Positions 36,437 through 44,388 of a stretch of 44,388 nt of DNA are shown in pieces. Position 1 is the stretch's first letter, and every line of letters begins with the position of its first letter. This DNA is from Alphaproteobacteria bacterium. Lineage in GTDB: Bacteria > Pseudomonadota > Alphaproteobacteria > Micropepsales > Micropepsaceae. A program made the translations under genes and the position numbers. The DNA lies in contig JAATGP010000063.1 in assembly GCA_015654635.1 (NCBI GenBank), forward strand, positions 1 to 44,388, read 5' to 3'. The notes under the pieces were generated by a model. The model ran no database searches and was not told the DNA's origin. It saw nothing but the letters and a program-made list of their open reading frames with translations.

Positions 36437-37276
36437 TTAGCGTGCAAACCTTGCGCCGGTTTTCAGCGCCAGCATGGCAAGCGCGATGGGATTGGTAATC
36501 AGGTAGCGCCAGAACAACCGGCGTGGCTCCCGCCAAAGCCGAAATGCCCATTCCAGGCCGTTTTTCTGCATCCATTCCGGAGCTCTGGCATAATCGCCTG
36601 CCGCGAAGTTAAAGCAACCCCCACAGGTCACGAGCCAGCCCACATTGAGACGCGATTTGTTGCGCAGCGAGAATTCGTACTCGAATGGGACACCGAGGCC
36701 GACCCAAAGAACATCGGCGCCGGAAGCGTTAATGGCGTCGCAGATCTCGGCCTCGTCCTCACGGCGGAAATAGCCGTTGCGGCGGCCAACGATTTCGATG
36801 CCGGGATAGCTTTGTTGCAGCTTCTCGACCGCGCGGGCATTGACTGCCTCGCTCGAGCCGAGAAGGAAGAACTTCAGTCCGGCGTCGCGGGCCGCATGGG
36901 CTGCATCAAACAGAAAATCGGTCGTGGCGCTGCGCTCGGGAACCGGCGTTTTGCTGAACAGCTTCGAAGCAAGCACGACCGGCTCACCATCGGCATGGAT
37001 AAGATCGGCCTGCTGGAAGAGGGTACGGAATTTCGAATCGAGGGCGGACATGGCGATGGCATGGCCGTTGGAGGCGAACACCAGCTTGGGAAGCCGTTTG
37101 CCACCGCGCGCTGCCAGGCAATCGCCGACCATAACCGCTCCGAGCTGGCGGCGCGAAACGCAAGCGGTCCGCAGGCCGCCGATGGTCACGCGCGCATAAA
37201 GGCGCGAGCCCGAACGGCGTTCGGCAACCGGATGGGTTTGAACGGTGTTGGTTTGAGGGGCCAAAGGCACGTTCAT
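36437..37276 (-). CDS. WecG/TagA/CpsF-family glycosyltransferase
   Basis: This GT26 enzyme adds the second sugar to the undecaprenyl-linked primer. It has LVFASNGHAIAMSALDSKFR, then ADLIHADGEPVVLASKLF, the region AGLKFFLLGSSEA with YPGIEIVGRRNGYF, and VLWVGLGVPFEYE. The C-terminal EWAFRLWREPRRLFWRYL is the amphipathic membrane-contacting tail. Start and previous stop share a base (TAATG at 37274-37278), so it is coupled to the sugar transferase. In Caulobacter holdfast synthesis a WecG-type enzyme (HfsJ) plays a similar role; that comparison is by family only. Confidence 0.92.
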   Translation of the reverse strand: MNVPLAPQTNTVQTHPVAERRSGSRLYARVTIGGLRTACVSRRQLGAVMVGDCLAARGGKRLPKLVFASNGHAIAMSALDSKFRTLFQQADLIHADGEPVVLASKLFSKTPVPERSATTDFLFDAAHAARDAGLKFFLLGSSEAVNARAVEKLQQSYPGIEIVGRRNGYFRREDEAEICDAINASGADVLWVGLGVPFEYEFSLRNKSRLNVGWLVTCGGCFNFAAGDYARAPEWMQKNGLEWAFRLWREPRRLFWRYLITNPIALAMLALKTGARFAR

Positions 37277-38004
37277 TACACAGCATTCCTGGGCAGAATG
37301 ATCGCAAGCGGGGTACGAAAAAGGATTTTGAGGTCAAGCAGGAAACTGGCCTCGCGCACGTAAAAGACGTCGTGTTGGATGCGGGCAGCCATCACATCGA
37401 CCGTCGGAGTCGGACCGCGATGGCCGTGAACCTGGGCCCAGCCAGTCATGCCGGGCTTGGCCGCGAAACGGTGCCGGTAAGCCGGGATAAGCCCCTCATA
37501 CTCGCGGTCATGAGCCTGAGCATGCGGCCGCGGGCCGACGAGCGACATGTCTCCGATAATCACATTCAAAAGCTGCGGCAATTCGTCGAGGCTGTAGCGG
37601 CGCAGGAAACGACCGACACGAGTGATGCGCGGATCTCTGGGGCGGGCCTGAACCACCCCGGCGCCGTCTTCCATGACGCACATCGTGCGGAATTTCAGGA
37701 TCTGGAAAGGCCTGCCGCAGATGCCATTGCGGGTCTGGCGGAAAAAGGCCGGCCCCTTGGATTCAATGCGTATCAATAGCGCAATTGCTGCCAGAAGGGG
37801 GGCAAGCAGAAAGGCGAGCGGCAGTGCCAGAACGAGGTCGAGGCCACGCTTTGCAGTGCACGAAGCCCAATTCCAGTCCGTATTTACAGGAACAAAACTG
37901 TCGGCCGCATCGGCCGGCAAGAAATCGATAGCGGAGGGCAACTGCGCGATGACTTCGGAAATAGCTCCACCGCTGGCGAGGAAGGGGACAGAATGTGTGC
38001 TCAC
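37276..38004 (-). CDS. Initiating undecaprenyl-phosphate sugar transferase
   Basis: This polyprenyl-phosphate hexose-1-phosphate transferase starts the repeat unit. One membrane helix, KRGLDLVLALPLAFLLAPLL, is followed by the catalytic domain: FRQTRNGICGRPFQILKFRT, RYSLDELPQLLNVIIGDMSL, VGPRP, and KPGMTGWAQVHG. It lacks the large N-terminal five-helix part of WbaP-type enzymes, so it is the small PglC-like form. GTG 38004 is my best start; an in-frame TTG at 38121 would add 39 residues that do not look like protein-coding sequence. It is the first gene of the exopolysaccharide operon. Confidence 0.85.
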   Translation of the reverse strand: MSTHSVPFLASGGAISEVIAQLPSAIDFLPADAADSFVPVNTDWNWASCTAKRGLDLVLALPLAFLLAPLLAAIALLIRIESKGPAFFRQTRNGICGRPFQILKFRTMCVMEDGAGVVQARPRDPRITRVGRFLRRYSLDELPQLLNVIIGDMSLVGPRPHAQAHDREYEGLIPAYRHRFAAKPGMTGWAQVHGHRGPTPTVDVMAARIQHDVFYVREASFLLDLKILFRTPLAIILPRNAV

Positions 38005-38453
38005 GGCCTGGTCGATCCAATGGCTTCGGATGGACGGGCTGCAGGAGCTGTGCCAGGACGACGCAGGCCTTAACGTGCCAAATCGCGACGTTCGGCGCGT
38101 AAATGTACGGCATGCGGACAAACCCTATCACAGGGCGTGTCACTCCGGCACAGCCGTTCGTTAATGCTGCAAACAAGCCGAGTTGGTATTCTGCCGCAAT
38201 GCGAAGTTCCATCTGGTTGCAACCGGGCAGAAACAATTGAACAATTGTAATAACGCGACTTTTCGCGCAGATTCGAGACAAAGAACGCTATAGTTGCGCC
38301 ACAATGCCCGATTAACCTCAGTTCTAGTCACTGGATGAAATTTGCGTCGAATTCCTCTCAACTCCCGGCTGCGCAACCAACGCGCACCAAAGAATGGAAT
38401 AATTTGTGGGGCCGGAGCAGGGGTGCTCATTTGCAAGGATAGAAGGCACAAGA
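38005..38453. other. Divergent promoter region of the exopolysaccharide operon and the XRE regulator
   Basis: No gene is supported in these 449 bases. The middle part is AT-richer than the flanks and contains a palindrome (38233-38248). The XRE gene's ribosome site AGAAGG is at 38441-38446. I could not assign unambiguous -35/-10 boxes. Confidence 0.5.
38233..38248. promoter_or_regulatory. Palindrome, candidate regulator-binding site
   Basis: ACAATTG-AA-CAATTGT is a perfect inverted repeat with 7-base arms. It lies between the divergent XRE regulator gene and the exopolysaccharide operon, about 205 bases before the XRE start. It could be an operator of that XRE protein. Confidence 0.4.
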
Positions 38454-38873
38454 ATGTCGAAGACTACGGAGAGCGGTTCTCCGCATCCCCTAGATGTAAC
38501 CCTCGGATCGCGGATTCGTCTGCGTCGGCGTGAGCTTGGTTTCTCACAGGAACAACTCGCTCGCGAAGTCGGAATCACGTTTCAGCAGGTTCAAAAATAC
38601 GAGCATGGCACCAACCGGGTGAGCTTTTCGCGTTTGGTTGAAATCGCGCAGGCCTTGAAGTGCGGCATCGTCGATATTGTCGGCGATCTGGACCATTCAA
38701 AAGGGGGCGAGCCTTTTTCGCGCCACCTGGCCAGCCTTAGTGAGCCCGGCGCTGCCGAGCTTCTAGATGCTTATGCCTCGATCACTTCGCCCAAGCATCG
38801 CCGCGCGATCCTCAATCTCGCCAAGCAGCTTGCCGAAGGCAAGGCCACCGAGCTTTTGGCTGTCAACGAGTAG
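38454..38873 (+). CDS. XRE-family helix-turn-helix regulator
   Basis: The 139-residue protein begins with a short polar leader, then an XRE DNA-binding domain: LGSRIRLRRRELGFSQEQLA, REVGITFQQVQKYEHGTNRV, SFSRLVEIAQAL (residues about 15-75). The C-terminal half is helical, with SPKHRRAILNLAKQLAEG, and may mediate dimerisation. This type is common in alphaproteobacteria. ATG 38454 has AGAAGG at 38441-38446. The divergent layout suggests control of the exopolysaccharide operon and of itself. Confidence 0.88.
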   Translation: MSKTTESGSPHPLDVTLGSRIRLRRRELGFSQEQLAREVGITFQQVQKYEHGTNRVSFSRLVEIAQALKCGIVDIVGDLDHSKGGEPFSRHLASLSEPGAAELLDAYASITSPKHRRAILNLAKQLAEGKATELLAVNE

Positions 38874-38890
38874 GCGGCCTAAAGCCGCCT
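38872..38890. terminator. Hairpin between the convergent XRE and ppc genes
   Basis: AGGCGGC (38872-38878), loop CTAAA, GCCGCCT (38884-38890). It overlaps the XRE stop codon and lies just after the ppc stop at 38893. There is no T run, so it may act weakly or only protect the mRNA ends. Confidence 0.4.
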
Positions 38891-38892
38891 GC

Positions 38893-41583
38893 TTATCCAC
38901 TATTGCGCAAACCTGCGGAGACGCCGTTGATTGACATGTGAATGGCACGGCTTGTGCCATCACTGTCGTCACCGGCTCTACGCCGGCGCAGCAGATCCAC
39001 CTGCAAGTGGTTCAAAGCGTCGATATAGGGAAGGCGCAAGAGAATCGAGTCGCGCAATTTCGGGCTGCGCTCGAGCAATGTTGTCTGCTCGGTGAGCTGC
39101 AGGATCGCCTCCACCGTGCGGCGCCACTCTTCTTCAATCCGTGCAAAAATCCCCCGCGCCAAAACCTTATCCTCAACGAGTTCGGAATAGCGCCGGGCGA
39201 TGGGCAGTGAGGATTTCGCAAGCACCATCTCCATATTGGAGACGGTGGTGCGGAAGAACGGCGAGTTCTTATAGAGCGGACGCAAGTGATCGATGCCCGT
39301 TTCGCGCACCGCGGTGCCGAAACCGTACCAGCCCGGCAGCATGATGCGCGCCTGCGACCAGGAAAATACCCAGGGAATCGCCCGCAGATCCTCGATACGC
39401 GCACTTTGCGAGCGCGATGCCGGACGGCTGCCGATCTTCAAATCGGAAATTTCCGGTAAGGGCGTGGACTCGCGGAAATAAGCGTCGAAATCCGGGGTCT
39501 CATAGACCAGCGCACGATAGGCCTTGAACGCCTCCTCACTCATGGTCGAAAGCAGGATCGCCGCTTCCCCGTCCGCCGCATCGACCTCATGATTGAGCTC
39601 CGACAGCACCGCAGCCACAATGATGGTCTCGAGGCTCTTACGGCCGATTTCGGGATTACCGTATTTTGACGACACAACCTCGCCCTGCTCGGTGATGCGG
39701 ATGCCGCTGCCCGAAGCGTTGCAAGGAAGAGCCCGGATGGCATCGAAGCTGGAACCACCGCCGCGACCGACCGCGCCGCCACGACCGTGGAAAAAACGCA
39801 TGCGGATGCCGCGCGCGGCAGCGAGGTAGGTAAGGCGCGCAATCGAGGTGCGGATTTCCCAATTGGATGTGAGGTAGCCGCCATCCTTGTTCGAATCGGA
39901 ATAGCCGATCATGGCTTCCTGAATGGAACCTTGGCCTTCCAGCAGACGCCGGACGAAGGGCATCTCGAGCCAGCCGCGCATGATATCGTCGGCGGCTCTG
40001 AGGTCGCGGATGGTTTCAAAGAGCGGCACGATACGCAAAGCCCCGCGAGGGGTTTCGCCCGGCACGAAGAGACCGGCCTCCTTCATCAAGATAGCCGCTT
40101 CCAGGAAATCGGAAATACTCTCGGTGTGCGAAATGACGTAATTGGTGATCGCCCCATCACCGTAGCGCTGCCGCAGCTCCGCGGCCTTATCGCAAATATC
40201 GAGTTCGGAGCGCGTAAGATCGCTGTATTCACGATAGGGCGAGCGCAGCAGGCGCGGATTCTGCAATTCCTTCAGCAGCAGCGCAATGCGCTCAGGCTCC
40301 GACAATTCGATATAGGAGGGCACCACACCCGCGACCTGCAACAGGTCGTCGACCACGCGCTCGTGCTTGTCAGAACTCTGGCGCATGTCCATGGCGGCAA
40401 GATGAAAGCCGAAGGAGCCCACCGCTTCGCGCAAGGTGAGGAGGCGCCCATCGGCCAGATCCGAATCGCCATTGGCCTTCAGCGAATCCATGATGATGGT
40501 GAGATCGGTCGCGAAGTCCTCGGGCGAGATATAAGGCTCGGCTTCCCAACGGGGCATCAGCGCAGGCGCCCTGCCCGTCAGGGATTTGCGGGTGGCGGCA
40601 AGGCGCGCATAGCAGGTGATCAGCGCGCGGCGATAAGGCTCATCCATCTGATGACGGGAAACGTGTTCGGGACTGGCCGCCAATGCATTTAGCGCCGCAC
40701 TGGTACCGACGAATTCATCCGACACCGACAGCTCACTGCCGAGGATGTTCACCTCGCTCAGATAATGGTCAATCACCACCTCGGCTTGGCGGCGCACGGC
40801 GTATTCCAGCGTCTGAGCCGTAACAAAAGGGTTGCCGTCGCGGTCACCGCCAACCCACGAGCCGGGTTTCAGATATGGGAGGATCGCACCGTTCATGCCA
40901 TAGAGCTTGGCAATACGACGCTTGACGAGTGGCAGCTGGCTCAAAAAGGTCCGCGCGAACACGGCGATGGCGTTTTCGATTTCGTCGGTAACATGGATAC
41001 GCAAGGCCCGGAACATGCGCGTCTGCCACAGTGTGCGGATTTCGCGCTTGAGCTGGGATTCAATTTCGACGTCTTCGCCCTCATGCAGATTGGCGCTGTC
41101 GAGCCGGTCCAGCAGCATCGCGATGTCAGTTTCGCGATCCAATATGGATTTGCGCCGCACTTCGGTGGGATGGGCGGTGATCACAGGCGATATCAGGGCC
41201 TGCGAAAAATAGGCGCCGACTTGCTTGGCATTGACGCGGGCATGATGCTCAAGCTGCTGCAAAGGACCCGGCCCCTTCTCGGAATGGGCCCAATGATCGT
41301 CGGCGATATTGGCGAGCTGCGAGAAAATCGTAAAGGCGCGGATGAGGAGCTGGACCTCACGCGGGGTCAGTTCGGTCAGCCGCTTGTCGAGCGGAACTTC
41401 TTTCACTCCCGTGCGGTGCTCGCCCACCGATTGGCGGCGAATATGCTCCACGAGATCAAGGTCGGCTTGTCCGCGCAGGACATCCACCTGTCCCTGACCG
41501 TATTGCTCCTTGATGACCTGCCCCAAAATACGCCCGAGGAGGCGAATTGTTTCCCGGCTGTCGAGCTGCAGGCTAGTCGTCAT
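38893..41583 (-). CDS. ppc: Phosphoenolpyruvate carboxylase
   Basis: This enzyme fixes bicarbonate onto PEP to make oxaloacetate, feeding the TCA cycle. The 896-residue protein is full length. The catalytic histidine is in VITAHPTEVRRKSIL. Other marks are GSWVGGDRDGNPFVT, GYSDSNKDGGYLTSNW, the FHGRGGAVGRGGGS loop, and the C-terminal INGVSAGLRNSG. ATG 41583 has AAGGA about 10 bases upstream; a TTG six bases earlier is unlikely. The gene is monocistronic or last after the universal stress gene, with 77 bases between. Confidence 0.96.
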   Translation of the reverse strand: MTTSLQLDSRETIRLLGRILGQVIKEQYGQGQVDVLRGQADLDLVEHIRRQSVGEHRTGVKEVPLDKRLTELTPREVQLLIRAFTIFSQLANIADDHWAHSEKGPGPLQQLEHHARVNAKQVGAYFSQALISPVITAHPTEVRRKSILDRETDIAMLLDRLDSANLHEGEDVEIESQLKREIRTLWQTRMFRALRIHVTDEIENAIAVFARTFLSQLPLVKRRIAKLYGMNGAILPYLKPGSWVGGDRDGNPFVTAQTLEYAVRRQAEVVIDHYLSEVNILGSELSVSDEFVGTSAALNALAASPEHVSRHQMDEPYRRALITCYARLAATRKSLTGRAPALMPRWEAEPYISPEDFATDLTIIMDSLKANGDSDLADGRLLTLREAVGSFGFHLAAMDMRQSSDKHERVVDDLLQVAGVVPSYIELSEPERIALLLKELQNPRLLRSPYREYSDLTRSELDICDKAAELRQRYGDGAITNYVISHTESISDFLEAAILMKEAGLFVPGETPRGALRIVPLFETIRDLRAADDIMRGWLEMPFVRRLLEGQGSIQEAMIGYSDSNKDGGYLTSNWEIRTSIARLTYLAAARGIRMRFFHGRGGAVGRGGGSSFDAIRALPCNASGSGIRITEQGEVVSSKYGNPEIGRKSLETIIVAAVLSELNHEVDAADGEAAILLSTMSEEAFKAYRALVYETPDFDAYFRESTPLPEISDLKIGSRPASRSQSARIEDLRAIPWVFSWSQARIMLPGWYGFGTAVRETGIDHLRPLYKNSPFFRTTVSNMEMVLAKSSLPIARRYSELVEDKVLARGIFARIEEEWRRTVEAILQLTEQTTLLERSPKLRDSILLRLPYIDALNHLQVDLLRRRRAGDDSDGTSRAIHMSINGVSAGLRNSG

Positions 41584-41660
41584 GCGCAATGTTCCTTTGC
41601 GCCCGAGAAAAGCCCAGCGGGCAGCCGCAATGCAAGGAAAATGCGAAAGACGAGGCCGAT

Positions 41661-42524
41661 TTAATGCATCATGAATACGGGAATCCTGGGGTGCGACACG
41701 ATGTGTTCGGTGACGCCGCCGAAAATCGCTTCTGCCATCTGGCTGTGGCCATAGCCGCCCGCCACCAGGAGGTCGAAGCCGCCATTGGCCGCGGTATCGA
41801 GCAGCACCTCGGCCGTCATCGAATCTCCGCGCGGCAGAGTGCGGGCCGATGCGGTCACGCCGTGAAGCGCCAGATAAGCCGCAACATCACTGCCATCGCC
41901 CGGTAATGAGCCGTTCTGAACAATGAGGATCTCGACGCGGGAAGCTTTGCGCAGGTAGGGCAAGGAAGCGGTCAGGGCATGGGCTGAGGCGATCGAACCG
42001 TCCCACCCCACAGCCACATTGCCCCCAATTTCCGCCGGACAATGTTCGGCAGACAGCAAGACAGGGCGTCCGATCTTCATCAGTGTACGAATAAACCCGT
42101 CCTGCACTTCGGGATCGTCGGTCTCGCGGATCGGCGGAAAGACGACAAGATCACAAAGCCGTGCCGCCTTGTCGAGCGCGCGCGGCAGATGCTCGCGAAT
42201 TTCCTCGTAAGACAATGTTACGCCATCGCCATGCTCCGGTGCACTGACGATGCGCACACCGGCTTCGGCGGCCATCGATGAAATCGTGGCGCGCGCGGCC
42301 TTGCAGGAGGCCTTTTCGAGATCGGCCGCCGTGTCGATCAAATCCTGCACGATGTCGGGTGAGAGCGGAAGCTCACCGTAAGGCACGCTCTCGCGCGGAT
42401 CGACATGCACGAACATGGCAACGACATGGGCGTTGAAGGGTTTAGCGGCGGCGAGTGCCGTGGCGAGCGCGAAGCGGTCACGCGTGACCCCGGCCATAGG
42501 CACAAGAATTTTGATGAACGGCAT
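41661..42524 (-). CDS. Universal stress protein with two UspA-like halves
   Basis: The 287-residue protein has two UspA-like halves. The first begins IKILVPMAGVTRDRFALATA; the second begins NVAVGWDGSIASAHALTASL. It ends in the ATP-binding G-type pattern GGYGHSQMAEAIFGGVTEHI. The protein is probably cytoplasmic and stress- or oxygen-responsive. ATG 42524 has GAGG upstream. A TTGA-N6-TCAA site lies 76 bases before the start, next to the Crp/FNR gene, so FNR-type control is likely. Confidence 0.9.
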   Translation of the reverse strand: MPFIKILVPMAGVTRDRFALATALAAAKPFNAHVVAMFVHVDPRESVPYGELPLSPDIVQDLIDTAADLEKASCKAARATISSMAAEAGVRIVSAPEHGDGVTLSYEEIREHLPRALDKAARLCDLVVFPPIRETDDPEVQDGFIRTLMKIGRPVLLSAEHCPAEIGGNVAVGWDGSIASAHALTASLPYLRKASRVEILIVQNGSLPGDGSDVAAYLALHGVTASARTLPRGDSMTAEVLLDTAANGGFDLLVAGGYGHSQMAEAIFGGVTEHIVSHPRIPVFMMH

Positions 42525-42599
42525 GATTGCCTCGCAGGCTGATCTTGGGGCCCTCCCGGCCCGATCTGGGGAGCAAAGCCCATAGAACCCAGCGTGACA

Positions 42600-42613
42600 T
42601 TGAGAGTTGTCAA
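42600..42613. promoter_or_regulatory. FNR/FixK-type binding site upstream of the universal stress gene
   Basis: TTGA-GAGTTG-TCAA (42600-42613) matches the FNR/FixK half-sites TTGA and TCAA with six bases between. It lies 18 bases after the Crp/FNR gene's stop and 76 bases before the universal stress gene's ATG. Confidence 0.65.
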
Positions 42614-42631
42614 TTTGGGAACGCTTCGCGG

Positions 42632-43360
42632 TCAGTCGCCGGCGCCTTCGGCCAGTGCCTGCAGGCCGGCGATATTGCGGATCACGATCCGGCGGCGGCT
42701 GGGTGAGGAGATAATGTTGAGGCGTTTCAATTCGGAAAGCGCCCGGCAGGTAGTCTCGATGGTGAGCCCGAGATAATCGGCAATGTCCTGGCGCGACAGG
42801 GGCAGATCCAGTGTGTGTTCATCATGGTTGCGGCGCTGGATTTCTAGCGCCAGGAAGAAGGAAGCGACGCGCTCCTTGGCGCTTTGATGACCAAGCATGG
42901 CCACGTGCCGTTCGGCGGCGGCAAGGCTGTGCGAGAACATCGCCAGCCGCTTCTGGCTGATATCGGGATCGCCTTCTGTCATCTGCGAGATGCAGAGCCG
43001 CGGGCAGCGCAAGGCCAGAACATCGCCAACCGCTTCGGCGGTGGCGGTATATTCCTGGTCGAGTTCGATGCCGAAGGTCTCGTCGGGCAGGAAGAAGTTG
43101 ACGATCTGGCGCCGCCCATCGGCGAAAATGCGCGACAGGCGCACCGCGCCCTCGACCACCTTGTAGGAATAGCGGGCTTCATCGCCTTTGGAATAGATGA
43201 TCTCATTACGGCCGAAGCGGACACTCGCCCCCACCTTGTCCATCTCGGATTTGGTGATGCAGCCCGCATCCGCAAAAAAACGGCAACCGTTTTCACAGCC
43301 TGCCGGCTTTGCCGTATTGGCGGGGGTATCAAAGCCGGTCGTTGCCAACCTGCGCTGCAC
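42632..43360 (-). CDS. Crp/FNR-family regulator, FNR/FixK-like
   Basis: The 242-residue protein has a cyclic-nucleotide-type beta barrel and a C-terminal winged helix-turn-helix: LPLSRQDIADYLGLTIETTC, then RALSELKRLNII. The recognition helix keeps the E..xR pattern (ETTCR) of FNR-type proteins that read TTGA. N-terminal cysteines at 22, 26 and 34, and one at 119, lie where E. coli FNR has its Fe-S ligands (20, 23, 29, 122), but with wider spacing. GTG 43360 has AGGAG seven bases upstream; ATG 43393 or TTG 43402 are alternatives with poorer ribosome sites. A bulged hairpin lies at 43411-43440 before the start. Confidence 0.88.
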   Translation of the reverse strand: MQRRLATTGFDTPANTAKPAGCENGCRFFADAGCITKSEMDKVGASVRFGRNEIIYSKGDEARYSYKVVEGAVRLSRIFADGRRQIVNFFLPDETFGIELDQEYTATAEAVGDVLALRCPRLCISQMTEGDPDISQKRLAMFSHSLAAAERHVAMLGHQSAKERVASFFLALEIQRRNHDEHTLDLPLSRQDIADYLGLTIETTCRALSELKRLNIISSPSRRRIVIRNIAGLQALAEGAGD

Positions 43361-43410
43361 GGGCACTCCTACTCCGCGGCGAACACGCCACATACCCCAC
43401 AATAGCGCTA

Positions 43411-43440
43411 GGGGGCGGCCCTCTGTAAAGAGCCACCCCC
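43411..43440. other. Bulged hairpin upstream of the Crp/FNR gene
   Basis: GGGGG-C-GG-CC-CTCT, loop GTAA, AGAG-CC-A-CCCCC form a GC-rich stem with one mismatch and a two-base bulge. It lies in the leader of the Crp/FNR message, or acts as a backup terminator for the gene to its right. No T run follows. Confidence 0.4.
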
Positions 43441-43461
43441 CATACGTAATTTCCGAAAATC

Positions 43462-43478
43462 CCCTAAGAAACTTAGGG
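43462..43478 (-). terminator. Terminator of the acyl-CoA-synthetase/GNAT gene
   Basis: CCCTAAG/CTTAGGG with a three-base loop sits directly after the stop, and the minus strand continues with GGATTTTCGG. The T run is short and starts two bases after the stem, so strength is uncertain. Confidence 0.6.
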
Positions 43479-44388
43479 CTATTTCAGATTCAACTTGGTC
43501 TGAACGATGCCATCCTTGGCGGGCGACACCGTGAAGCCGAGTTCCTTGGTAAGCGCCAGCATCTGCGTGTTTTCTTCGAACACATCACCGTAAAGTTCGA
43601 GCACGCCAAAGGACTTCGCATAATCGACAATGCGCTTCATCAGCGCGGTGCCAAGGCCGCGGCCCTTGAGATCGGAGCGGACGATGACCGAATACTCGGC
43701 CTTCGCCTTGTCCGGATCGGCCGAAAAGTTGGCGATGCCGATGAGTTCACTTTTGTCATTAAATAGCACGAAGGCCATGTCGCGGTCATAGTCGATGTGC
43801 GTCAGGCGGCTGAGCAGGGCGGTCGGCAGCGAGCGCATCGTCGAGAAGAAGCGCAGGCGGACGTCTTCCGGTGTTAATTTGCCGAAGAACTCATTGAATG
43901 CCTTGTAGTCTTCCGGACGAACCGGGCGAACGAAGAATTCGCCCAGGCCGCTGACCGCTTCATGGGCCTCAAGCTCTTTGGGATAGGGCTTGATGGCCAG
44001 ATGCGCGTCGCGCGGGCCATCGGCAACCGCACCGAGCTTGATGCGGGCGTCAACGGCAATCACGCCCTTTTCATCGGCGAGCAGCGGGTTGATGTCGAGT
44101 TCCTTGATCTCCGGGAAGTCGCTGATCAGCTTGGAAACGCGCACCAGCACGTCAGCGACATCGTTGATCGCCGCCGGCGGACGATCGCGATAGCCCTGAA
44201 GCTGCTTGTAGATACGGGTACGGCTGATCATATCGACGGCCAGCGTCGTGTTGATCGGCGCCAGCGCCAGGGCGCTGTCGTTGACCACTTCCACCGACAC
44301 GCCGCCCTGACCGAACAAAAGGTAGGGGCCGAAGGTGACGTCGGTGGCAACACCGATGATCAACTCATAGGCGCGCGGACGCTTGATC
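43479..44388 (-). CDS. 3' end of an acyl-CoA synthetase (NDP-forming) fused to a GNAT acetyltransferase
   Basis: Only the C-terminal about 300 residues are inside the window; the start is beyond the right edge. The first part belongs to the ATP-grasp subunit of NDP-forming acyl-CoA synthetases: GVATDVTFGPYLLFGQGG, then KELDINPLLADEKGV. The second part is a GNAT domain: FFVRPVRPEDYKAF, and the acetyl-CoA loop RSDLKGRGLGTALMKRIVDY. This matches the Pat/YfiQ type of protein lysine acetyltransferase. The synthetase half is usually not catalytic in Pat, but that cannot be judged here. The frame stays open to the window edge. Confidence 0.92.
   Translation of the reverse strand, partial: IKRPRAYELIIGVATDVTFGPYLLFGQGGVSVEVVNDSALALAPINTTLAVDMISRTRIYKQLQGYRDRPPAAINDVADVLVRVSKLISDFPEIKELDINPLLADEKGVIAVDARIKLGAVADGPRDAHLAIKPYPKELEAHEAVSGLGEFFVRPVRPEDYKAFNEFFGKLTPEDVRLRFFSTMRSLPTALLSRLTHIDYDRDMAFVLFNDKSELIGIANFSADPDKAKAEYSVIVRSDLKGRGLGTALMKRIVDYAKSFGVLELYGDVFEENTQMLALTKELGFTVSPAKDGIVQTKLNLK

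Overview
The window looks like chromosome of a GC-rich alphaproteobacterium. Supporting families are a Ti-type TraA relaxase with TraC/TraD, two IalB-family proteins, an FNR/FixK-type regulator with a TTGA-N6-TCAA site, MlaA, and an XRE regulator of the type common in Caulobacter relatives. I cannot name the genus. No rRNA, tRNA or CRISPR array was found.

Layout. (1) Bases 1 to about 5.9 kb are the end of an integrated conjugative or mobilizable element: a TraA relaxase-helicase read leftward and interrupted by one in-frame amber codon, an RSF1010/pTi-like oriT, traC and traD read rightward, then two AT-richer cargo genes (a DUF2971 protein and an unrecognised membrane protein). The coupling-protein gene traG, which normally follows traD, is absent here. 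(2) 5.98-18.9 kb is ordinary chromosome: a metallo-beta-lactamase-fold hydrolase, a small hypothetical, a SemiSWEET transporter, RecQ, a tRNA-dihydrouridine synthase, a translationally coupled transglutaminase pair, Kup, a HAD phosphatase, a secreted TPR protein, UxaC, an 800-base gene-poor gap and MlaA. (3) 18.9-26.9 kb, minus strand, is an mdtABC-type RND efflux operon with two unusual parts: a Cys-rich C-terminal module on the adaptor and a Ser/Thr/Ala-rich insertion in the second pump. (4) 27.1-28.3 kb is a coupled pair of IalB-family genes. (5) 28.5-38.0 kb, minus strand, is a tightly packed Wzx/Wzy-type exopolysaccharide locus: initiating sugar transferase, WecG/TagA transferase, flippase, GT2, O-antigen-ligase-like polymerase, GT2, ATP-grasp enzyme and a chain-length protein with a degenerate kinase domain. 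A divergent XRE regulator and a palindrome lie at its head. (6) 38.9-44.4 kb, minus strand, holds PEP carboxylase, a universal stress protein with an FNR box upstream, a Crp/FNR regulator, and the 3' end of an acyl-CoA-synthetase/GNAT protein.

Points that seem most worth a check are the amber-split TraA beside an apparently intact oriT, the Cys-rich efflux adaptor, the modified MdtC-like pump, the dead-looking BY-kinase domain in the exopolysaccharide locus, and the FNR-like regulator with unusual cysteine spacing next to its probable target site. I did not find a clearly new multi-gene system. The cargo pair at 3.4-5.6 kb is the part whose function is least explained.
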